6,650 nucleotides of DNA from Acidobacteriota bacterium (GCA_020853255.1 JADYZI010000235.1:1-6650); one strand, 5' to 3'. Shown: positions 1 to 6,604, counted from the stretch's first letter. Notes: generated by a model not told the origin, from the sequence alone. Made by a program: numbers and translations.

Positions 1-271
1 CTTCGCGCATGATCAAATACTCTTCGCCATCAAGCTTGATCTCGCTGCCGCTGTATTTGCCGAAAAGAACCCGATCGCCTTTCTTGACGTCGAGCGACTG
101 GCGGGTGCCGTCTTCTTTATATTTGCCCTCGCCGGCTGCGATAACTTCGCCTTCCTGAGGCTTTTCCTTTGCCGAATCCGGGATAAAAAGCCCGCCGGCG
201 GTCTGGTTCTGCGTGTCTTCGATGCGCTTTAGGATCACGCGATCGTGAAGTGGTGTGATTGATGTTGCCAT
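1..271 (-). CDS. groES: Co-chaperonin GroES (10 kDa chaperonin), C-terminus cut by window edge
   Basis: GroES forms the heptameric lid on the GroEL cage and assists ATP-dependent protein folding in the cytoplasm. I translated this from the minus strand. Ninety codons are visible, beginning [16 protein letters not shown]. The N-terminal 'PLHDRV' signature is present, as is the mobile loop (about residues 17-34) with a GGLFIP GroEL-contact segment. The later '[11 protein letters not shown]' and 'GEEYLIMRE' blocks are standard for the family. GroES is usually about 95-100 residues, so only some 5-10 residues and the stop lie off the left edge. The ATG at 271 is preceded by a good Shine-Dalgarno site. 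groEL is the expected next gene to the left but is outside the window. Regulation by HrcA is indicated by the CIRCE element upstream. Identification is essentially certain. Confidence 0.97.
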   Translation of the reverse strand, partial: MATSITPLHDRVILKRIEDTQNQTAGGLFIPDSAKEKPQEGEVIAAGEGKYKEDGTRQSLDVKKGDRVLFGKYSGSEIKLDGEEYLIMRE

Positions 272-280
272 GTTTAGCTA

Positions 281-286
281 CTCCTT
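281..286 (-). promoter_or_regulatory. groES ribosome binding site
   Basis: The minus strand reads AAGGAG here, nine bases before the groES ATG. This is the clearest Shine-Dalgarno site in the window, and it fixes the groES start. Confidence 0.85.
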
Positions 287-341
287 TTAGAAATTTGAAT
301 TAGAGCGTAAAATCAACGCACAGCGATGTGAAAACAGATTT

Positions 342-368
342 CTAGCACTCGCTGCGTTTGAGTGCTAG
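342..368. promoter_or_regulatory. CIRCE operator (HrcA binding site) of groES
   Basis: This is a perfect inverted repeat, CTAGCACTC-N9-GAGTGCTAG. It matches the CIRCE consensus TTAGCACTC-N9-GAGTGCTAA at all but the outermost base of each arm, and those two changes are complementary. The spacer is exactly nine bases. CIRCE is bound by the repressor HrcA, which releases on heat shock. The element overlaps the last two bases of the groES -10 box and covers the expected transcription start, so bound HrcA should block initiation. hrcA itself is not in the window. Confidence 0.96.
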
Positions 369-395
369 TATATGTAAAACGGGTTAAACTGTCAA
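367..395 (-). promoter_or_regulatory. groES promoter, sigma-70 type
   Basis: On the minus strand a perfect -35 box TTGACA (390-395) and a -10 box TATACT (367-372) are separated by exactly 17 bases. Initiation is expected near 360, inside the CIRCE element. This gives a leader of roughly 90 bases before the groES ATG. Confidence 0.9.
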
Positions 396-420
396 GCATG
401 TACTTAATGATTAAGAAAAG

Positions 421-448
421 TTGATAATGCTATTGTCAAGTTTAGAAT
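421..448 (+). promoter_or_regulatory. Candidate promoter for the MOSC-domain gene
   Basis: TTGATA (421-426) and TAGAAT (443-448) each match the sigma-70 consensus at five of six positions and are 16 bases apart. The pair lies about 40 bases before the MOSC start and points away from the groES promoter. This is a motif call only, in an AT-rich stretch where chance matches are common. Confidence 0.45.
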
Positions 449-471
449 GCTGCTGAGAGAAAGTGGATCGT

Positions 472-478
472 AGAGGGG
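472..478 (+). promoter_or_regulatory. Ribosome binding site of the MOSC gene
   Basis: AGAGGGG lies 10 bases before ATG 489 and 7 bases before GTG 486. It supports a start here but does not decide between the two adjacent codons. Confidence 0.6.
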
Positions 479-488
479 TCAAATAGTG

Positions 489-1319
489 ATGAATCTGTCC
501 GAGATCAATATCTATCCGGTTAAATCGTTGAAGGGCATCGGCCTTTCGAAATCGTCCGTGGACATGCGCGGCCTGCATCATGATCGCCGATGGATGCTGG
601 TCGATGCGGACGGGCAGTTTATGACCCAGCGCGAATTTCCGAAGATGGCATTGATCGAAACAAGCGTTAACGGGAGCGGGCTAAAGGTTCGTTTTGACGG
701 CAGGGAATTGGCCGTGCCGGATGAGGCGGAGAAAGGGCCGGTCGAGGTCGGGATCTGGGAAGGTCCCGTGGATGCTGCAATGTTTGGAGATGACGTGAAC
801 GGCTGGTTTTCGGACGTTTTGGAGGTTGACTGCCGGCTTGTAACGATGCCGGAAACGACCAGGCGGCTCATACCGGCAGAGTTTGCGGTAAGGCCGGGCG
901 AAGACCATGTTAGTTTTGCCGACGGCTATCCGTTTTTGTTGATCGGTGAGGGGTCGCTTGCTGAACTGAATATGCGACTGCAAGAAACGGCCGGCGAGAC
1001 GACAGCGTTCCGGCCGGTGCCTATGAATCGCTTTCGGCCAAATTTTGTGGTTGCGGGAGCCGATGCGTTTGCCGAGGACACGTGGAAAAAAGTTCGCATC
1101 GGCGAAACTGTCTTTCATTTTGTAAAGCCTTGCGGCCGGTGTGTAATGCCGACGGTCGATCAAGAGACGGGTGTGAAGGACGGCAAAGAGCCGCTGAAAA
1201 CGCTTGCCTCATTCCGCACCGTTAATGGAAAGGTGCTGTTTGGACAGAATTTGATCGCCGAGAACCCGGGCGGCGTGATAAGAGTCGGTGACGAGGTCGA
1301 AGTTTTGGAAAGCGTGTAA
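489..1319 (+). CDS. MOSC domain-containing protein, YcbX/mARC-like molybdenum-cofactor oxidoreductase
   Basis: This 276-residue cytoplasmic protein has two parts. Residues about 1-120 form the MOSC N-terminal beta-barrel domain, starting MNLSEINIYPVKSLKG, with the 'GLHHDRRWMLVD' block. Residues about 125-274 form the MOSC domain, with NRFRPN (180-185) and PCGRC (214-218) followed by TVDQETG. In the mARC/YcbX group the second Cys of this motif coordinates the molybdenum. Such proteins reduce N-hydroxylated substrates or transfer sulfur; the substrate here is unknown. E. coli YcbX carries an extra C-terminal [2Fe-2S] domain. This protein ends after MOSC, like mARC, so electrons would need a separate donor. 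AGAGGGG at 472-478 serves either this ATG or a GTG one codon upstream (486). I chose the ATG because it fits the family's N-terminus. The 3' end overlaps a convergent gene. Confidence 0.92.
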   Translation: MNLSEINIYPVKSLKGIGLSKSSVDMRGLHHDRRWMLVDADGQFMTQREFPKMALIETSVNGSGLKVRFDGRELAVPDEAEKGPVEVGIWEGPVDAAMFGDDVNGWFSDVLEVDCRLVTMPETTRRLIPAEFAVRPGEDHVSFADGYPFLLIGEGSLAELNMRLQETAGETTAFRPVPMNRFRPNFVVAGADAFAEDTWKKVRIGETVFHFVKPCGRCVMPTVDQETGVKDGKEPLKTLASFRTVNGKVLFGQNLIAENPGGVIRVGDEVEVLESV

Positions 1320-2113
1320 GCATCCGGCCGCGGGATCATCCGGGACGATGACGCAGGCTTCAGATCGGCGGTAAATTCGCCCGGCCCAACGCCTAGGATA
1401 AGCCGCATTGACTGATCGGCAACGGATCTGTAATCCGCAAGCGACGATGCATCGTTCGTATTTTTTGCGTTTGCGTGGCCCGCCAAAACAAACCCGCCCA
1501 TATAGACCAGCCAGTCGTGAACCTGCTGTTTTTCGAGATTCGACAGCCGTGTGATCGCAGGTGTCGCGATCATTACACCGCGGATCGAATTGTAAAATTC
1601 TTCGGTCTCGGCGTCTGACGGTATATCAGAATTGTGATAGGCGACGACGTTCGAGGCAATAAAAAACGTCATCGCGGCGGCCAGATCGTTCGATTTGCCT
1701 TCCTTGGCCACTTCGTTCTCATAGCTTTGTTTCAGTTGTCTGAATAACTCGGCGAGGGCCGCCCGTTCGCCCGGGTTCGATGAGAATGCAGATGCCAGCA
1801 TTTCGCCTATCCCTGTGTCGGCACCGGGACGAAATGTGATCGCTTCGCTCGGGACGGGTGTAGTTGGAGGCGCGCTCTTTATTGTACGGCGTCCGGCTGA
1901 TGCCCTTGGTGGGGGTTGCGGTGCCGCGTTCCTTCGTTTCAGTATCCCGCTAAAAACCGACGCAGACGGCCCTTTCCATGTGCGGCCCAAACCTTCCTGA
2001 ATTTTGCCGCCTCCCGCACCATGGATCTGAGCAAAAGACTGGAGGCCAAGAAGCACAAACAGTGCAGCCGCCGTCGCGGGTTTGGTCAAATTCTGATACG
2101 TGGTCCGCGTCAT
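1160..2113 (-). CDS. Predicted secreted protein, DUF6683-like, with an over-extended C-terminus
   Basis: The 317-residue frame begins with a Sec signal peptide: a basic start, a hydrophobic core ATAAALFVLLGLQ (about 14-26), and likely cleavage after SFA (28). A Gly/Pro/Arg-rich low-complexity stretch follows (about 31-90). A helical domain then spans about 100-252, with LAELFRQLKQSYENE, the 'NDLAAAMTFFIASNVVAYHN' region, an acidic loop, and 'QQVHDWLVYMGGFVLAG'. From memory, this order resembles DUF6683 proteins, whose function is unknown and whose chains end soon after a segment like 'LGVGPGEFTADL'. Here the frame continues about 65 residues further. The last 53 are antisense to the MOSC gene and are Ser/Thr/Pro-rich. 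The natural end may be near 1360, with a frameshift or lost stop. The ATG overlaps the purC stop (ATGA), implying cotranscription and coupled translation. The gene is probably real; the family is tentative and the C-terminus doubtful. Confidence 0.75.
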   Translation of the reverse strand: MTRTTYQNLTKPATAAALFVLLGLQSFAQIHGAGGGKIQEGLGRTWKGPSASVFSGILKRRNAAPQPPPRASAGRRTIKSAPPTTPVPSEAITFRPGADTGIGEMLASAFSSNPGERAALAELFRQLKQSYENEVAKEGKSNDLAAAMTFFIASNVVAYHNSDIPSDAETEEFYNSIRGVMIATPAITRLSNLEKQQVHDWLVYMGGFVLAGHANAKNTNDASSLADYRSVADQSMRLILGVGPGEFTADLKPASSSRMIPRPDAYTLSKTSTSSPTLITPPGFSAIKFCPNSTFPLTVRNEASVFSGSLPSFTPVS

Positions 2114-3006
2114 AGATTTGTTCCCGTAAGGATCCTATACGCTTCAAGGTAGCGTTCGGTTGTGGCCCGTGCCACATCCGGCGGCAGAGCGGGTGCTGGC
2201 GGGCGTTTGTCCCAATCAAGCGTCTCGAGATATTCGCGGACAAACTGTTTATCGAATGACGGCTGGGCGTGGCCCGCTTCGTATTTTGCGGCCGACCAGA
2301 AGCGTGAGGAATCCGGGGTGAGTACCTCGTCGATCAGCAGGATGCGCCCATCAGCATCGAGGCCGAACTCAAATTTTGTGTCTGCGATAATAATGCCTTT
2401 TTCGAGAGCGTACGCTGCGGCAGAATTATATATGGCCAACGACAGCGACCTTAATTTCACCGCCGTTTCGGTACCGACAATATTCGCAAATTCAGACTCG
2501 CTAATGTTTTCATCATGGCCGGCGGCAGCCTTTGTTGCCGGTGTGAAGAGCGGCTCGGGCAAACGGACACATTGTTTCAGGCCGGGTGGAAGCTTGTGGC
2601 CTGACGTTTCGCCAGTGGCCTTGTAATCCTTCCAGCCGGAGCCTTCCAAATATCCGCGAACGACACACTCGACAGGAAAAACCTTTGTTCGTTTTACCAG
2701 CACTGAGCGTTCCCTCAACTCTGGGTGGCTTCGAACCGGGTCGGGCATCTTTTCAAATTCAGTGTTGATCAAGTGATGATCGACGATGTTGTCCAATCGG
2801 TTAAACCAAAAGACCGAGAGAGCCGTAAGCACCTCGCCTTTGCGTTCGATTTGCGTGGGCAGAACGCAGTCAAATGCGGAAAGCCGGTCAGTAGCCACGA
2901 GCAGCAGCTCCGTTTCGCCGATCTCATAAACATCGCGGACCTTGCCGCGATGGATAAGCTTTAGATCGGAATAGGTCGTTTCGGAAACTGTTGAGGCAGA
3001 TGTCAT
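2110..3006 (-). CDS. purC: Phosphoribosylaminoimidazole-succinocarboxamide synthase (SAICAR synthase)
   Basis: PurC joins CAIR and aspartate using ATP to make SAICAR, a step of de novo purine synthesis in the cytoplasm. The 298-residue protein has the N-terminal 'HRGKVRDVYEIG' nucleotide-binding loop (19-30). It also has 'ATDRLSAFDCVLP' (38-50), 'VECVVRGYLEGSGW' (112-125), 'LPEPLFTPATKA' with GHDENIS (149-169), 'IIADTKFEFG' (206-215) and 'LIDEVLTPDSSRFW' (224-237). These are the family signatures. At about 300 residues with the TPATKA...GHDENI insertion, it is the longer, yeast Ade1-like form rather than the roughly 240-residue E. coli form. The ATG at 3006 gives a normal N-terminus, but I see no Shine-Dalgarno site before it. 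Its stop overlaps the start of the downstream secreted-protein gene by four bases. Other pur genes are not visible here. Confidence 0.96.
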   Translation of the reverse strand: MTSASTVSETTYSDLKLIHRGKVRDVYEIGETELLLVATDRLSAFDCVLPTQIERKGEVLTALSVFWFNRLDNIVDHHLINTEFEKMPDPVRSHPELRERSVLVKRTKVFPVECVVRGYLEGSGWKDYKATGETSGHKLPPGLKQCVRLPEPLFTPATKAAAGHDENISESEFANIVGTETAVKLRSLSLAIYNSAAAYALEKGIIIADTKFEFGLDADGRILLIDEVLTPDSSRFWSAAKYEAGHAQPSFDKQFVREYLETLDWDKRPPAPALPPDVARATTERYLEAYRILTGTNL

Positions 3007-3030
3007 GGCGTTATGGTGTTCAACGTAATG

Positions 3031-3059
3031 ATTCTAAGCCTAAAGGTTGCAGCCGTAAA
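3031..3059 (-). promoter_or_regulatory. Candidate purC promoter
   Basis: On the minus strand, TTTACG (3054-3059, four of six matches to -35) and TAGAAT (3031-3036, five of six to -10) are 17 bases apart. They predict a start near 3024 and a leader of about 18 bases. The -35 sits in the loop of a 6-bp inverted repeat, TGCAGC/GCTGCA (3048-3065). This is a motif call only. Confidence 0.35.
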
Positions 3060-3119
3060 GCTGCATCTGACCACCATTCTCCGTAGGTTGGATGAACAAA
3101 TTTCTGGATTCGCCCCCTG

Positions 3120-3137
3120 GTTAAAACTATTTTTAAC
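3120..3137. repeat. Perfect 7-bp inverted repeat, possible operator
   Basis: GTTAAAA-CTAT-TTTTAAC is a perfect dyad with a four-base centre. It lies between the two divergent candidate promoters, about 60 bases from the purC -35 and 20 bases upstream of the rightward -35. The position and symmetry fit a dimeric regulator's site. It is AT-rich, so chance is possible, and I cannot match it to a known operator. Confidence 0.4.
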
Positions 3138-3157
3138 GCGGTTGGCGGAGATTTGCG

Positions 3158-3186
3158 GTGACAAGTCCCGTTGTTTTGTGCATAAT
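3158..3186 (+). promoter_or_regulatory. Candidate promoter for the HEAT-repeat-like membrane protein gene
   Basis: GTGACA (3158-3163) and CATAAT (3181-3186) each match the sigma-70 consensus at five of six positions, with an exact 17-base spacer. The predicted start is near 3193, giving a leader of about 80 bases that includes the hairpin at 3231-3244. Confidence 0.5.
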
Positions 3187-3275
3187 AATAATCGGCTGTA
3201 TGGTTTAGCGGCCAGGCCACCCCTGAAAATGCGGATCTCTCCGCGCTCCTGTATATCATAATTTTCCACATTACC

Positions 3276-4379
3276 ATGATCAAAGGTCTTATTTTTATTT
3301 TTCGAGGCACAGTTGTTACGCTCGGCCTGTTTCTGGGGCAATTGACCGTTTTTGCCCAAAATCCCCCGGCAAAGCCGGCACCGCCGCCGGAGCCGTCATT
3401 TTTTGAGTCGTACGGATTGTATCTGGGAATCATTGCGGTCCTCGGCCTTGTCGGGTTCATGGTGATGCGCCGGAAAAAGGAAGCAGAAGCTGCCAATGCG
3501 CCAGCTCAACCGAAGGGCGACGACGGTATCAAGCTAACCTTTCGAAAAAAAGAGGAGAAGCCGGCTGAGGCCCCAAAGCCGAAAGTCGAGGCCACCGCCC
3601 CTGCCGCCATCCTAAAGGCAAAAAAGGGCGGACTCGAATCGTTGCCGGTGAGTTCATTCACCAAGGTACAGCGGGCAAACTATTTTATTGAACTTCCAGA
3701 ATCTACCGATCCTGCGCTTCTTAGGGCTATCGAGGTCACGAGTGAGGAATCGGAAGCAGACACCGGTGAGCGCACCCAAGCACTGAAACTTTTATTAAGT
3801 TTCAAAAATTCCAACGCGGTCAACGCCGTTGCCCAGGTCGCACTGTACGATCTATCGTCAAAACTCCGGTCGGACGCGGTTTCTGCACTCGCGGAGATCG
3901 ATCATGAGTCGGCCTTCGAAAGCATCGTAACAGCCTGTGCCGATCCGACCAGGGAAGTGCGGGCGGCGGGCGCGCGGGCGCTTTTTAAGCTGACATTCGA
4001 CCGGTCACACGCGTGGGCGCGGATCATCGAATCTGGCGATATGTCACGGATGCGGCATGCCGCAAGGTGCGCGATCGAAGGCGATCTTGTCGAGCGCTCA
4101 TTTGAGCGGTTGACGCACATGGACAGAAAGATAGCCTACGAGGCGTTTGCCCTTACAGCCCTGCTGATCAGGGCCGGCGAGACCGATCCGATCTACAGAA
4201 CGATCGCGTCGCATCGCGACGAAACTGTTAAACTCGCATTGCTTCATGTGCTGGAAACAATTAAGGAAGATCAGACCTTCGAGGGGCTGAGCGATCTGCT
4301 TACCAGGGCCAACCTGACGCCTGATGTGGCAGCCAAGATCAACGAGGTCAGATCATGCCTTCAGCTTACCCACGCCTAG
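3276..4379 (+). CDS. Membrane-anchored HEAT-repeat-like protein of unknown function
   Basis: I do not recognise this 367-residue protein as a named family. It starts with a likely signal peptide (1-28, ending VFAQ), followed by a short Pro-rich stretch (29-40). A transmembrane helix at about 46-64 (YGLYLGIIAVLGLVGFMVM) is followed at once by RRKK, a stop-transfer charge pattern that puts the rest in the cytoplasm. A Lys/Ala/Pro/Glu-rich linker (about 66-118) leads to an all-helical C-terminal half (about 143-360) of paired helices such as 'SSKLRSDAVSALAEID' and 'DPTREVRAAGARALFKLT'. These resemble HEAT/armadillo-type repeats, which usually bind protein partners. Many acidobacterial signal peptides end similarly. 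ATG 3276 is the first start in frame, but no Shine-Dalgarno precedes it. uvrB follows after 123 bases on the same strand. A scaffold or adaptor role is inference. Confidence 0.85.
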   Translation: MIKGLIFIFRGTVVTLGLFLGQLTVFAQNPPAKPAPPPEPSFFESYGLYLGIIAVLGLVGFMVMRRKKEAEAANAPAQPKGDDGIKLTFRKKEEKPAEAPKPKVEATAPAAILKAKKGGLESLPVSSFTKVQRANYFIELPESTDPALLRAIEVTSEESEADTGERTQALKLLLSFKNSNAVNAVAQVALYDLSSKLRSDAVSALAEIDHESAFESIVTACADPTREVRAAGARALFKLTFDRSHAWARIIESGDMSRMRHAARCAIEGDLVERSFERLTHMDRKIAYEAFALTALLIRAGETDPIYRTIASHRDETVKLALLHVLETIKEDQTFEGLSDLLTRANLTPDVAAKINEVRSCLQLTHA

Positions 4380-4418
4380 TCGAACACATCGCGGCAGCCG
4401 CATAAGCTGATCGTTTTC

Positions 4419-4445
4419 TGCCGTAAGGCCGGCACCTCAATTTTT
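4419..4445 (+). terminator. Weak candidate intrinsic terminator after the HEAT-repeat-like gene
   Basis: A 5-bp stem TGCCG/CGGCA (4419-4434, loop TAAGGC) is followed six bases later by a run of five T (4441-4445). The stem is short and the T-run is not adjacent, so any termination would be partial. Read-through into uvrB is possible. Confidence 0.3.
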
Positions 4446-4490
4446 AACCGCTGCTATCTGTTTTGGTTCGGAATCGCACGCATCCTGGTA

Positions 4491-4496
4491 TATGAT
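4491..4496 (+). promoter_or_regulatory. Candidate uvrB -10 element
   Basis: TATGAT matches TATAAT at five of six positions and ends six bases before the uvrB ATG. Initiation would therefore fall at or next to the start codon. I see no convincing -35 box at the right distance and no recognisable LexA (SOS) box nearby. Confidence 0.3.
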
Positions 4497-4502
4497 TGAA
4501 GG

Positions 4503-6491
4503 ATGCAATTCCGTCTCATAAGTGAAAATGTGCCGAAGGGTGACCAGCCGGAGGCGATCGAGCAGCTTGTTCGAAATCTGAACGAAGGTGCGAAAGACCA
4601 GGTACTGCTTGGAATAACCGGCAGCGGAAAGACCTTTACCATCGCAAACGTGATCGAGCGTGTTCAGCGGCCAACGCTTGTCATAGCGCATAACAAGACG
4701 CTGGCAGCGCAGCTTTATCAGGAATTCAAGACATTCTTTCCGGAAAACGCGGTCGAGTATTTTGTTTCTTACTACGACTATTACCAGCCGGAGGCATATG
4801 TTCCGGCATCCGACCTTTACATAGAAAAAGAGGCGACGATCAACGATGAGATCGACCGGTTGCGGCTTGCGGCTACACGGGCTTTGTTCGAGCGGCATGA
4901 CGTGATCGTTGTGGCATCGGTCTCGTGCATCTACGGCCTGGGCGATCCGGATGCCTATTACGGAATGCTGGTGTTCATCGAACCGGGGCAGAAGATCAAA
5001 CGCGAGGAATTTTTGCAGAAGCTTGTTGGCCTGCAGTACGAACGGGTGAATATCGACTTTGAACGCGGTGTCTTTCGCGTCCGCGGCGATGTCGTTGAGC
5101 TTTATCCGAGCTATCAGGACACGGCATATCGGATAGAGTTCTGGGGTGACGAGATCGATTCGATATCAACGATCGATCCGCTGCTTGGCGAGGTTATAGA
5201 GAAGCACGAAAATCGAGTGCCGATCTATCCGAAAACTCACTACGTGATGACGAAGCAGACCATAAAACGCGCGGTCAAAACTATTCGCGAAGAACTGGAC
5301 CGGCACGAAGAAGTTTTGGTGAACGAAGGCAAGATCGTCGAGGCGCAGCGGCTGCATCAGCGGACGATGTATGACCTTGAGATGATAAAAGAAATGGGCT
5401 TTTGCCGCGGTATCGAGAACTATTCGCGGCATTTGACCGGCAAGGCTCCCGGCGAACCGCCGCCGACGCTGCTCGACTATTTGCCGTCGGACGCAATGAT
5501 CGTGATCGACGAATCGCACCAGACAGTTCCGCAGATCGGAGCGATGTTCAAGGGCGACCAATCGCGCAAAAGTACGCTGGTCGAATATGGTTTTCGGCTG
5601 CCGTCGGCGAAAGACAACAGGCCGCTGAACTTTGACGAATTTGAAGCGCGCCGCGGGCACACGATCTATGTTTCGGCGACGCCCGGAAATTTTGAGCTTG
5701 AGAAAACAGAAGGTGAGGTGATCGAACAGATAATCCGGCCGACGGGTTTGCTCGATCCAAAGATCGAAGTTCGCCCGGTGAAAGGCCAGATCGACGATCT
5801 GCTGGAAGAATGCCGGGTACGGGCGGAACGAAACGAACGTGTTCTTGTTACGACCCTTACCAAGCGAATGGCAGAAAGCCTGAGCGAGTATTTCCTTGAG
5901 GTAGGTGTGAAGGTGACCTATCTGCACAGCGAGATATTGACGCTTGAACGGATAAAGATACTTCGTGACCTGCGGCGGGGAGTTCACGATGTTTTGGTCG
6001 GTATCAACCTTTTGCGCGAGGGCCTGGACCTGCCGGAGGTGTCGCTGGTCGCTATTCTGGATGCGGACAAGGAAGGATTTCTGCGGTCGGAACGGTCGTT
6101 GATCCAAACCATGGGCCGTGCGGCAAGAAATGCGGACGGAATGGTGATCCTGTATGCAGATAAGATCACTGATTCAATGCGGCGGGCGATGGATGAAACA
6201 CAGCGTCGCCGTGAGATCCAGGAAGAATATAATCAGGAGCACGGCATTATTCCTCAAACCATCGTCAAATCCATCGACGCGACGCTCGTGACGGCGTACG
6301 AGGCGGATTACTTCAAGGTGCCGCTCGATCTGGATGCGTTCGAAGAATATTCGCCAAAACAATTGAAAGAGACGATTACCCAGCTTGAAGTGGACATGCG
6401 CATGGCGGCAAAGGATATGAAATTCGAACAAGCCGCCGAGATCCGGGACCGGCTGAGATATTTGAGGGAAAGGGAGTTGGAATATCGGTAA
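4503..6491 (+). CDS. uvrB: UvrABC system protein B, excision nuclease damage-verification subunit
   Basis: UvrB receives damaged DNA from UvrA, verifies the lesion with a limited helicase activity, and recruits UvrC for dual incision in nucleotide excision repair. The 662-residue length is normal (about 660-675). Walker A is GITGSGKT (37-44). The damage-probing beta-hairpin '[12 protein letters not shown]' spans 90-101. The UvrA-interaction region is about 155-245, Walker B/DESH is at 336-339, and 'VSATPGNFE' is at 390-398. Helicase motifs V and VI are at about 499-512 and 535-543 (QTMGRAARN). The C-terminal UVR motif, which contacts UvrC, is at about 626-658. All key residues I looked for are present. 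An in-frame TGA at 4497-4499 rules out any start upstream of ATG 4503. The AAGG before it directly abuts the ATG, too close to act as a Shine-Dalgarno site, and the nearest -10 would give an almost leaderless message. Confidence 0.98.
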   Translation: MQFRLISENVPKGDQPEAIEQLVRNLNEGAKDQVLLGITGSGKTFTIANVIERVQRPTLVIAHNKTLAAQLYQEFKTFFPENAVEYFVSYYDYYQPEAYVPASDLYIEKEATINDEIDRLRLAATRALFERHDVIVVASVSCIYGLGDPDAYYGMLVFIEPGQKIKREEFLQKLVGLQYERVNIDFERGVFRVRGDVVELYPSYQDTAYRIEFWGDEIDSISTIDPLLGEVIEKHENRVPIYPKTHYVMTKQTIKRAVKTIREELDRHEEVLVNEGKIVEAQRLHQRTMYDLEMIKEMGFCRGIENYSRHLTGKAPGEPPPTLLDYLPSDAMIVIDESHQTVPQIGAMFKGDQSRKSTLVEYGFRLPSAKDNRPLNFDEFEARRGHTIYVSATPGNFELEKTEGEVIEQIIRPTGLLDPKIEVRPVKGQIDDLLEECRVRAERNERVLVTTLTKRMAESLSEYFLEVGVKVTYLHSEILTLERIKILRDLRRGVHDVLVGINLLREGLDLPEVSLVAILDADKEGFLRSERSLIQTMGRAARNADGMVILYADKITDSMRRAMDETQRRREIQEEYNQEHGIIPQTIVKSIDATLVTAYEADYFKVPLDLDAFEEYSPKQLKETITQLEVDMRMAAKDMKFEQAAEIRDRLRYLRERELEYR

Positions 6492-6505
6492 AGTATTTGT
6501 GAACG

Positions 6506-6538
6506 CGGATCTAGCGGATTAGACGGATAAAGGCGGAT
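6506..6538 (+). repeat. Four-copy CGGAT direct repeat array between uvrB and the next gene
   Basis: CGGAT occurs at 6506, 6515, 6524 and 6534, a period of 9, 9 and 10 bases. The intervening bases are mostly A/T with a conserved T or TA after the core. The array lies just after the uvrB stop and ahead of the next gene's -10 box. It does not encode protein, and its function is unknown. Confidence 0.7.
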
Positions 6539-6557
6539 AAGATAAGATTTTTGAAAT

Positions 6558-6563
6558 TATAAT
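6558..6563 (+). promoter_or_regulatory. Candidate -10 box for the downstream partial gene
   Basis: This is a perfect TATAAT about 40 bases before the next ATG. There is no good -35 box 17 bases upstream; the CGGAT array occupies that region instead, which could fit activator-dependent transcription. It is a motif call in AT-rich sequence. Confidence 0.4.
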
Positions 6564-6604
6564 GAGAATGGTTACTGCGATCAGAGGGAGATTCCGGAAA
6601 AACT

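Larger units (their letters stand above)
3007..3275. other. Divergent intergenic region between purC and the HEAT-repeat-like gene
   Basis: This 269-base stretch has no convincing gene. Open frames cross it on both strands, but none has a ribosome site or a recognisable product. It contains a candidate purC promoter with a small hairpin, a perfect inverted repeat at 3120-3137, a candidate rightward promoter, and a short hairpin at 3231-3244 (GCGGA-TCTC-TCCGC) that would lie in the 5' leader of the rightward gene. Confidence 0.7.

Noticed and set aside
681..1163. A 160-codon open frame on the minus strand
   Set aside because: It is antisense to the conserved MOSC gene, with no ribosome site and no protein-family features.
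1320..1360. Possible shared terminator between the convergent MOSC and secreted-protein genes
   Set aside because: There are GC-rich partial dyads, but no stable stem followed by a T-run on either strand.
2162..2626. A 154-codon plus-strand open frame
   Set aside because: It is antisense to conserved purC sequence, including the TPATKA...GHDENI block.
3231..3244. Hairpin GCGGA-TCTC-TCCGC in the leader of the HEAT-repeat-like gene as a riboswitch or terminator
   Set aside because: A lone 5-bp stem without a T-run or a conserved aptamer-like core is too little to call either one.
3013..3261. An 82-codon plus-strand open frame upstream of the HEAT-repeat-like gene
   Set aside because: It has no Shine-Dalgarno site and no recognisable features, and it spans the rightward candidate promoter and the inverted repeat. 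More likely non-coding.
3020..3496. Long minus-strand open frames across the purC / HEAT-repeat-like intergenic region
   Set aside because: They cover both candidate promoters and run antisense into the signal peptide and transmembrane segment of the rightward gene. The composition and the absence of a ribosome site argue against coding.
5166..6107. A 313-codon open frame on the minus strand
   Set aside because: It lies wholly antisense to the conserved uvrB coding region, has no recognisable domain, and its Arg/Gln/His/Phe-rich composition is typical of an antisense shadow.
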